From NCBI RefSeq assembly GCF_020740795.1, contig NC_067294.1, forward strand, positions 6,138,001 through 6,202,000: DNA of 64,000 nt, in the 5' to 3' direction. The notes under the pieces were generated by a model. It had not been told where the DNA came from. It worked only from the letters and a program-made list of their open reading frames with translations, and did no database searches. This DNA is from Apus apus. Lineage: Eukaryota; Chordata; Aves; Apodiformes; Apodidae. The translations under genes were made by a program, and so were the position numbers. Shown here piece by piece: positions 30,903-64,000 of the stretch; positions within the stretch are counted from its first letter, which is position 1, and every line of letters starts with the position of its first letter.

Positions 30903-33900
30903 CTGATAAAGTAGGATTAATGGCAAGTGGAGGCAAGGACTTGCCAGGATTGTTCATTATGCTTCTGCCTGCAAAAGATGTGCCAATGTTCCTCACCATA
31001 GTGTGCAGTTCAGTGAGGTGCATTTCCAGCACTGTTCTTATGTTACAGAGGCTGCCCCTTCTCCACTTGCTTCCTTTGCTGGTTTCTTGGGCTTTGTTTT
31101 TAGAAGTGACACTGCGTGTGCTGTATCATACCTCCTCCTCCATGGGACAACTCAAGCCTCATGAATTCTCTTTCCAATCCATTAAAGAAAAAGCAGTATT
31201 TAAAGCCTGAGCTCCCAGCAGGACCACATGGACTGGGATTACAATTGTGACTGCACTTGCTACAGTGAGTAAGTACTAGAAGCTCCTGTGCCTTACACAA
31301 GTCTTGTTCTGCTCTTCCTTTCTCATCTCTGCTCCTTGCCCTCTCTCTACTCTTGGGTAGGGAGCTGAACTTTTAGGGGTCCTTTGCTTCTAACACTGCA
31401 GCATCAGAGGAGCAGACCTGGCCTGGAAGCTGTGGTCACGATGCAGTTGTGTCCACCTCTAGCACATCACAAACTCCAGAGCTGGCCCTTCTCCTCAGGG
31501 GCTGGTGTGTTGGTTCTTTAGCCCATCACAAGCAACTGTGATGAGAATACTTCTAAAAATGTGTAAGTGCAAATCCAGGAGAGGTGGCTAAGGCACCACC
31601 CTTGGCATAATCTCTTCAATATTGCATAGTTTTGACCTCAGTAAAGGTCAGTGGGGATTAGGTGTCAAGCAAGACACTGAAACCTAAGCCAAAATTCTGC
31701 CATTGTTGGGTGTCATGGCCTGTTGATCTCTGCAGGGCTATGATAAGGTGATGCTGATTTCAGCAACGCTGCTATCAGGCCTCCATTATAATTGTGACTC
31801 GTAGGGTGTCTTCACTGCAAGGCTGATCCAAGCTTGAACCTGGAGCTGTAATTTAGTGCCCAAATTCTGTGGTGTGCTCAACCTGGCTCAGCTGCTCTCT
31901 TGATTTATGGTTTTGTCAGACAAATAAGCCAGCAGTGCCTCAATACCACCAACTGCCTAAGGCTGATGTGCTCCACAGACCCACCAGGAAAGGAAATTTC
32001 AGCTTGCTACAGTGCTAACAATCCTGGGACCAGCTTCCCAAAAGCCCTAGCAGCAAAAGCTACTCATGAACTGTGTCCCTTAGGCCTGGCAGCTCCAGGC
32101 CAGCTCTACCTGTCCCTGCTTGTGCCAAGCCTGACTCATCTGCCATAGCAATGACACAGAGCAAATAGTTAATGACAGTACCTCCTGCCCCAGCCAGGCT
32201 CCACTAAGTTCCCTGGGTAGGTGAAGGTGTCCTTATTTGGCTTCAACTGCTTATGCAATTGAAGGAGCAAACCTAGAAATAAAAGCTAATTTCAAGACAG
32301 GCTAATGGCTTATTTATGGTGGTATCATCCTATCCCTGGGAAAAGATGGATGATTTTATACTGAAAGTGCTACTATAATTGAACCTCAGGGTGGGAACAG
32401 GTAGTAGGTTTTTGTATCCTCTTTTTTGCTGAGAACTGCTGTTGGGAAACTGCTGAGGTCCCTCTCTCATGCTTTTTGTGGCTGGCTTCTTACCGTTGGT
32501 AGCAGTAGTAGCAGCACCAAGCACAGCCTGCAAGCTCCAGCAGTGATGTTTTGAGTCTTGATGGGGTGGTTAAACCAAGCTTAAGCCATCCCTGCCTTCC
32601 ATCAAAGCACCAACATCCCCTTGTGCTGAGTCTGTTCCCAGTGTGTGCACTCTTCCAGTGCATGGCCTGGGTTCAACCCTGGCTAACCCATTTCCAGCAC
32701 CACTGGAAGCCAACCCTATCCCAGGATGGGCTCCAGTACTGTCTATAATAGACCCAGGAGCAGGAAAATCACAAACATAAGACACCATAAGACACCCTTA
32801 CAATTTCTACTCAGAAGCCTGGCAGTAAAGTGCTTGAGGACTGCAACTTTGGTTTGCTAGTACTGATGGTCATGATTACTTAATGCAATCTCATAACTGC
32901 TGCTGCCAGCTTTGACTCTTGCATCACACTTGTTAGCACTGTCTGCCTTGAATGTCAGGAGAAGACAGTGATGTGTCATGCAAACCAACCTCTCCCGTTG
33001 CTTTCCCTTCTTGTTCCCCTTTTAGGCTGTGCCTGGGTCCTCATTTGACCATTTAACCAGCAACTTCCTCTGCTAGGTGCTGAAATCACCTAGGTGAGGT
33101 TAGAGGTGAGCTGCAGCTCCTACAAAAAAAGAAGAGATCAGCCTTCCTGTGCATGGGATGCCTGCTGCCAGGGAGATCACAGGTTGGGATTGCTCACCTG
33201 GCTCAGCCTCTGCTTCCCATTACCAAGCTAACTCCAGTGTCTCCAGCCTAGGCTGTGCACTTCAGTGTTCCATTAGTGTTGCATCACCTGAGGGCCTCAC
33301 CAAAAGGGTGCTCATCCCAGCAGTTCTCAGAGTGACTCACCCAGTGTGAGCACCAGCCTCTCCCCATCAGCTGCAGGCAGAGCCTGGAGTAGCTCTGAGC
33401 AGATGCCCTGTGCAAAATGTGCAACAACTCCTTACACACTGCCTGGCTCACAACAGCTGATTTCTTGTGGAGCCCTTTGCTTCACACAACAGACTAGGAG
33501 GACACTAGGAATAAAAAACCTGATTTTCAATGAACAGCTGCTGTGTAGCTGGATCACTGAAAAACATGGAGTCCTACAGGGATGATAGCCAAAAATCTGC
33601 CTTCTCTCTGACTTGGGCTGCTTTGCTTTCATAAAGAGCACAGTCAAAAAAAGCCCTTTTTGGCCACCCTTGCATTCCCCAGGAGTCCTTTTCATGCACT
33701 CCTTGCTAAGAGAGAGCTTCCCTGGAAACTCCATTGCCTTGCCCACCTAGGAGCAATGGTTTTATTGATATATATTGTCCTTCATTTCCCAAGACACTGA
33801 TTTATGCCAGACCCTTCAAAGGCTGCAAAGCTGAGGAACTCAGGCTCACAGAACTGAAAGTTCAGGTGATGAAAGAAAGGAAAGACCCACAGAGAAATGC

Positions 33901-34596
33901 AGTACACTTGAATGAAGTGAGAGACTTGTGTAGATTCAGCTGAGCAGGAGAGATAAGAAATAGTTGTGAAGGAGATGAGGGGATGGGCAGACTTAAAGGA
34001 TCTGAAGTAAATTTGAAGATGCTAAAATTAATGAGTATTAACTTCTGCTTTGGTGCTTATCCTAGTATTCTGAAGAACAATCAATTATCTCAATTCTATA
34101 GTTAAATAGTATACTGTCTCCATACAAAAAAATAGAAATGTATTGAAGCAGGAACAGCATGAGATGCCCCTTACATCTCTGTCTGAGAAGAAGGCAGTGT
34201 CAGGTACTTTCTAGCAGGGAAGGGATCAGATACTGCTTTCACTGAAGTGAGCTCTGCAGGATATTCCAGCAAGGCAGGACCTGCTGCTTGCAATTACCCA
34301 GACAGAAGAGGTCCATGTCCAGCTGGCAGGCAGTGATCTCAGACCTGCAACTGTGCCATCGGGATTGGAGTTTGGTGGAAAAGTGGCCCACATTGCATTA
34401 TCTACTGCTGCTGGTAGCAAGGTTTTGAAGTAAGGAATGGGGCATTGAAAGAGATTGTTTGTCTTTGGCACAGGGATAAGAACTATGTTTTATTAAGGAA
34501 TGGTAATACAGTACAAAAATATGATTGTATAAAATCTGTGAAAAGTATGGCACCATTTAAAATAGCCTTCTATCCTTTAATTTATTCCTTTCTTTT

Positions 34597-34613
34597 AATA
34601 TATATATATATTA
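34597..34613. repeat. AT dinucleotide repeat
   Basis: An uninterrupted TA run within an A/T-rich stretch. Confidence 0.75.
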
Positions 34614-36969
34614 AATATTTGTAATATTTTTTCCACCAGCATTAGGAAACAAAGCAAGGTCTTCAAATTACAGTTGAGATAAAGGACAACCAATAGTGTA
34701 ATCTGAATTGTTGTGGGTTTGCCTTAAAATGAAAGATATTCAGAAGAGGCAGAAGAAGAAAAAACCAAAACCTTCCAGAGAACTCTGGGGAAAACAAACA
34801 AACAAAAATGTCTGTTCACAGAACCATGAAAACATTCAGCATTTGAAATTGTTTGATGCTTGTAGGAGCAAAGTCCCCCAATTGTGACCAAAGAAGGTTT
34901 CTAGGACAGGAGGAACTAGGGCACTACCAGAGCTGTGAAGCCAATGACCCTGCCTCTGTGGTTCAAGGCAAGCTGGTGCTTTGCTAGCACCACGTGCTTA
35001 CTGGTCTGTCTTGGACCCTCTTTGGCACCTCTCTGATTTCTGGGATCTTGTGTACTGGGATCCCAGAGGGAAAAATCACTTTAATCAGGAGTTAAGTGGG
35101 AAAAATTCATCTACTTGACCACAAAATAGTAAGCTTATCCTACTGTTGTGGGTTTTTTTCCACAGTTATGTATAAGGAAAAATAATTCCTTCTCATGAAA
35201 TGATACATTTCCAGCAACATGTGGAAATAATATTGTTTGGGATAAAGCTCTGCTTTTCCAAAGAATCCAAGTGAATTAGGACCCTGTTTTCTCTCTTTAC
35301 TGCCAGACCCACTGCTCTCTATTTTATACAGAGGTTTTGCTCTCAGCCTTGTTCTTAACAAGAGCTAACAATTGCTGAGGTAAATTCCACCTATGCCTGG
35401 AAGCCACCCTGCAATATCAAATCCTGTACATTCTTACTAATAAGTAGAATTGCTGACACTGTTGGAGCACCTGCTTTGAAGAGGAGAGATTATCAAAGCA
35501 AGTTCTTTTGCAATACAGGGACTAAACACAGCCATAGACAGATGGAGAAAAATGTTTGATTTTTTGAAAATTGCACAGACTTGCCAGGGACTCCTAGGGC
35601 AGTCTAAGGTCTTGTCTACGTGGTGAAACTGTCTGGCAGGACATCTGTGGGACAACTATCTCAGCACCATCAGACCTTTGTTTCATGTTGGGATGTGAGT
35701 GCTGCTGGCTGTCACCAAGCAGGCAGTTTTGGGGCTGGAAAATGGCCTGAATGGAAACTGGCTGCTTAATGAAGAGAAAATACCAATGCTTATGGTGAGC
35801 ATCAAACGTGCCTGGTGGTTGGCAGAGTTGAACTGAATGCAAAGGCAGGCTGGTAAGCTTGTAATTCCTGTTTCAGTCTGTAAACTCCCATGGGCTCCAC
35901 TAGCAGCTGAAGTACTTCTGTATGAGCATGAAATGCAAACCTCTTTCTGATGATTTCTAGTCCCTAATTTGCCTTCCTCTGTCCTTACTCAGTGCCAAGA
36001 AGTGACACTGGAGCTCTAGTGAAGCAGCAATTGTGAGTTTATCTGCATCTCCAAGCAGTAGGTCTAGGATGACCATGGGATTCCACCTTCTTTCCTAGGC
36101 AGGAGCAGAAGGAAGTGAGGTAGGAACATATTCCTTATCCTTGCTCTGGTCTTGCCTTTAGGATGTAGGGTCAAAACTTTGTATGGGAGGGTGGTGCATG
36201 GGATTTGTTAACAATCTCCAGGGTGCTCTGTAGAGCAGCTCCGGTTAGGAAGGAGGCCCACAGCCCTGTGGCTGGCTGTGCCCTGGTGAGCCATCCTGGG
36301 CAGCCTGGGGAGGCTGAGAAGTTGTGTGAATCATGACCAAATGGCCCAAGTCCTACATGCAAGGTCTGGGCATCAAGGCAGGACTTTTTTGCTCAAACGA
36401 CAGGAATTTGTGAGTGTCCCCTTTGAGTGAGTAAGGAGCTGCAGTGTGTGGGCTGCCAAGCAAGGCAGGGAAGGGAATTCCCTGGATTTGCTCTTTCATC
36501 TCAGACAAGGACCTGCCATGTGGAGCAGCTGCACAGCCTGCAGCTGGCACTCCTGGCCTTCACATAGGGAGGGAGAGCTCAATAATTGAGCAAGCAAAAC
36601 CAGGAGCCAGCAGCAGATTTGGGCTCCAGCCAAGGCTTGGGAAGTGGTCCTAGCATCAAGTATCTGCTCTGCCTGACAGCTTGAGATCTCCCTCCTCAGC
36701 AAAGCACTGTCTGCCAGGGGAAGGAGAAGTCCCCAGCCCACAGGTTTTCTGTTGCTCCAAGAGGGAAGGGGGCCAGGGGCTGATGTACTTACTGGTTCAC
36801 GCTGGTACCGTGTGACCTTTCCCTGTCTCAGCAGTGCAAAGGGAATCAAAGCTAGGTGGCCTTTGCCAAAATATTAGGAAATGTTGCCATTTGCCCTAGT
36901 CCACACAGTGACCATCATGTTTGTTTATTTTTCTTTCCCTTCCCCCACCCCTTGCTGTTCTTATTCCAT

Positions 36970-37000
36970 TTTTTCTTTTTTTTTTTCTTTTTTTTTTAAT
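36970..37000. repeat. Poly-T tract
   Basis: T runs with two C interruptions, just beyond the last candidate GLRA1 polyadenylation signal. Confidence 0.75.
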
Positions 37001-37014
37001 TTATTTTAAATAAA
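37000..37014. terminator. Opposed polyadenylation hexamers
   Basis: TTTATT at 37000-37005 (AATAAA on the - strand) is followed by AATAAA on the + strand at 37009-37014. The - strand one could end GLRA1. Confidence 0.35.
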
Positions 37015-37457
37015 GTGTATTTAGTGCTGGTGAAAGGTGCTGAAGTGGCAACCTCGGAGATGGGTGTCCCTCTGTCCATCCCAAGAGAGCCCTGGTACTT
37101 TCTCTGGGCTTCCTCCTTTTTGGCACTGACCCTGTGCTAGGACAGCTTGCAGGTCTGTTCCTCCACTGCCCTCTCTGGTAGCTGCCTCTTGTTGCACTGG
37201 CTGGGACAACCATGGCTGAGCAAAGGCTCCCACCTCCCATCCCGAGCTTGGATACTGCTGGCATAGGCCAGACTGGACCTGGTGGTGCTGGATGGCACTT
37301 TGCAGTGAGCTCTAGCTGCTCCAGGGGATGCAGCTGCTGCAAGCAGGAACCTGTCTGTTCCTGGAGCAAGCACCGGATCTGCAGCCCAGGTCACCTGTGA
37401 TTCAGGGGAGAGGAGGGAGAGTGGAAGCACCCCTTGAGTGCCACTTGTGTCTCTGCC

Positions 37458-37463
37458 TTTATT
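37458..37463 (-). terminator. Candidate GLRA1 polyadenylation signal
   Basis: AATAAA on the - strand, the first canonical hexamer after the GLRA1 stop codon, about 1.55 kb downstream. Confidence 0.4.
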
Positions 37464-38871
37464 TAGTGCTTAATCCAGACCTGACCCCAAGTGCTTCAGT
37501 GCAGACTGATTGTCTCTTCCTTCACGCTCTCTTTTACCCCCCTCACTAAAGTGCAAACGAACACAACTGAACCACCCTGGGTGCTGCAGCTCAGGGTCCC
37601 AGGCAGGTGGGGCATCAAGGCCTTGACTTGCCTGTGCCAGGCTTTCCAATAACACCCTGCAGGCATTGTGTTCCCCCCCCCACCCCAACCATTAACACCA
37701 ACCTGTGCTACTGCTTGACCAAAGAGACACCTCTTTGCTAACCCATTCCCACCTCCCTCCCTTCCCCATCCCCACCAAACTGCACCAGCCTCCCCTGGAG
37801 CAAAGCAGCCTGCATTGTCTTCCTATCTGTGTTAAAGCTAAATGCAGCACCAAAATAGATACAAAAATAGACTTTTTGGGTCCATTGGCCCAGTTTCACT
37901 ATTAATGCTATGAAATGTCTGAAAATAAAAGCTTCTCTCTCTGTACACATCTCCCCCCACCCCTCCCTTCCTGACAATATTGCCGTTTGCCCGGTCCTGT
38001 TGCAGCGAGGCATGAATATACCTGTTTTCTCTAGATTTTAAATATAATGTCTGCTTTAACTCATCCAATGCTTCCACCCCTCCCCTCATTGTAAACAAAT
38101 GTGGCAGAAAGGGGTTTGGAAAAAAAAAATAAATCCTTCGTCATTTCCAGTGTTCTAAATACCATTTCTGACTCTCAGGACTTGAATCCTGCCAGATGAT
38201 TTAAAAGGACAGAAAGTACCTGTGATTTCTGATGAAGGCCCTGATGTCCTTCTTGGGTTTCCCAATGGATGCTCTCTGATGGGGATGAGAGAGATAATGT
38301 GTTTGTTTTCCTCTATCCAAAAGTCACAAAGTGTTTGATCGGCAAACCCATGACTAAAAAAAGCAAATGTATAAAATAAACAACAACCCTCAGCCTCTTT
38401 CCTAAGTTTCCCCATCTATCCAGTTTTCAAAGTGCAAAACCTAGGGAAGAATAGAATTATTTTCTTGGGGTTTTTCTTCCTTTTGTTAGGGCTTTTTCTT
38501 TCCCCACGTGCTTGACTGGTATGGCCTTTCTATAGCAAAAGTCAGGTAAAGCGTAATCGTGGTTGTTTCTGCACATGGAATCATGGATCATTCCAGTGAC
38601 TTGAGAATCTAAGCTGTTAATAGGCTAAAAAAAAGGTATTTTTGTTTATCTTTTTTTTTGTTTGTTTTTCTTTTTGCATTATAATCAAGCATGAATATAT
38701 ATTAATATATTACACTGCTTGGATTGCAGCTGGAGCAATCCAAAAACCTTCCAATGCTGTGAAACTAATCCCCACCCTGCACTCCCCAGACCAAGAGTGT
38801 TTTTTCTCCTCCCCCTGACGGTTTTCCTCAGTTCACATGATTAAAAGTTCCTCCCAGTCCCCCTCCCACCC

Positions 38872-38930
38872 TTTTTTTTTTTCTTTTTTTTTCTTTTTTT
38901 CTTTTTTTTCTTATTTTTTTAGTAGATATT
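38872..38930. repeat. Polypyrimidine tract (T-rich)
   Basis: Nearly 60 bases of T interrupted by single C residues. In GLRA1 sense it reads A-rich with G. Confidence 0.85.
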
Positions 38931-39016
38931 GCCACATTCTTAAATTCATGCATTGCTGCATTGCTATTGCACATATATAAAGGATTGCTCGCTCCCTCCC
39001 GGCTGCTCCCCTTCCC

Positions 39017-64000
<24,984 letters not shown>

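Larger units (their letters stand above)
27331..36990. other. Intergenic sequence between G3BP1 and GLRA1
   Basis: About 9.7 kb with no exon I can support. It holds a (TG)n(TA)n tract near 27786, a G/T-rich tract at 30826-30902 and an AT repeat near 34598. Open frames are short and show no recognisable family. Confidence 0.55.
37000..39016 (-). other. GLRA1: GLRA1 3' UTR (extent inferred)
   Basis: Non-coding sequence follows the stop codon. The first AATAAA on the - strand lies at 37463-37458 and another at 37005-37000, so cleavage near 37440 or 36985 is possible. The region includes a long A-rich, G-interrupted tract on the transcript strand (38872-38930). A shorter UTR using a variant signal is not excluded. 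Confidence 0.4.

Overview
This is a piece of a bird nuclear genome. The evidence is spliced vertebrate genes, CR1 LINE fragments typical of avian genomes, a decayed endogenous retrovirus fragment, and conserved proteins in the synteny order seen on vertebrate chromosomes (G3BP1 next to GLRA1). There are no prokaryotic features, and I found no novel system. The window is a well-conserved two-gene locus with some accessory detail.

Layout: 1-2040 is upstream sequence holding a CR1 fragment (about 215-545) and no gene I can support. 2040-3200 is a CpG island with the G3BP1 promoter (CCAAT boxes in both orientations, a CRE, a CTCF-like and a YY1-like site) and the non-coding first exon ending at 2774. 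After a 12-kb first intron, the G3BP1 coding exons 2-12 run on the + strand from 14902 to 22230. All splice sites are canonical and the predicted protein is 465 residues. Its short 3' UTR ends near tandem AATAAA signals at about 23058-23070.

23.1-37 kb is intergenic and carries an eroded retroviral pol fragment on the - strand (about 26190-27330), simple repeats and nothing else I can name. GLRA1 (glycine receptor alpha 1) then runs on the - strand: the last coding exon is at 39017-39331 and exon 2 at 60834-60964. Exon 1, with most of the signal peptide, lies beyond the right edge. Eight exons join in frame with canonical junctions. The last exon has two in-frame acceptors 24 nt apart, matching the known alpha1/alpha1ins isoforms. 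The GLRA1 introns carry an inverted CR1 pair around a polypurine tract (48062-48816), a 111-bp tandem duplication (53070-53291), MIR-like remnants and low-complexity tracts.

The two genes are convergent neighbours and do not share a pathway. G3BP1 is a cytoplasmic RNA-binding nucleator of stress granules, and GLRA1 is a postsynaptic chloride-channel subunit. Functional statements rest on recognised protein families. Exon limits come from reading codon phase and GT/AG sites by eye. UTR ends, promoter motifs and repeat limits are approximate.
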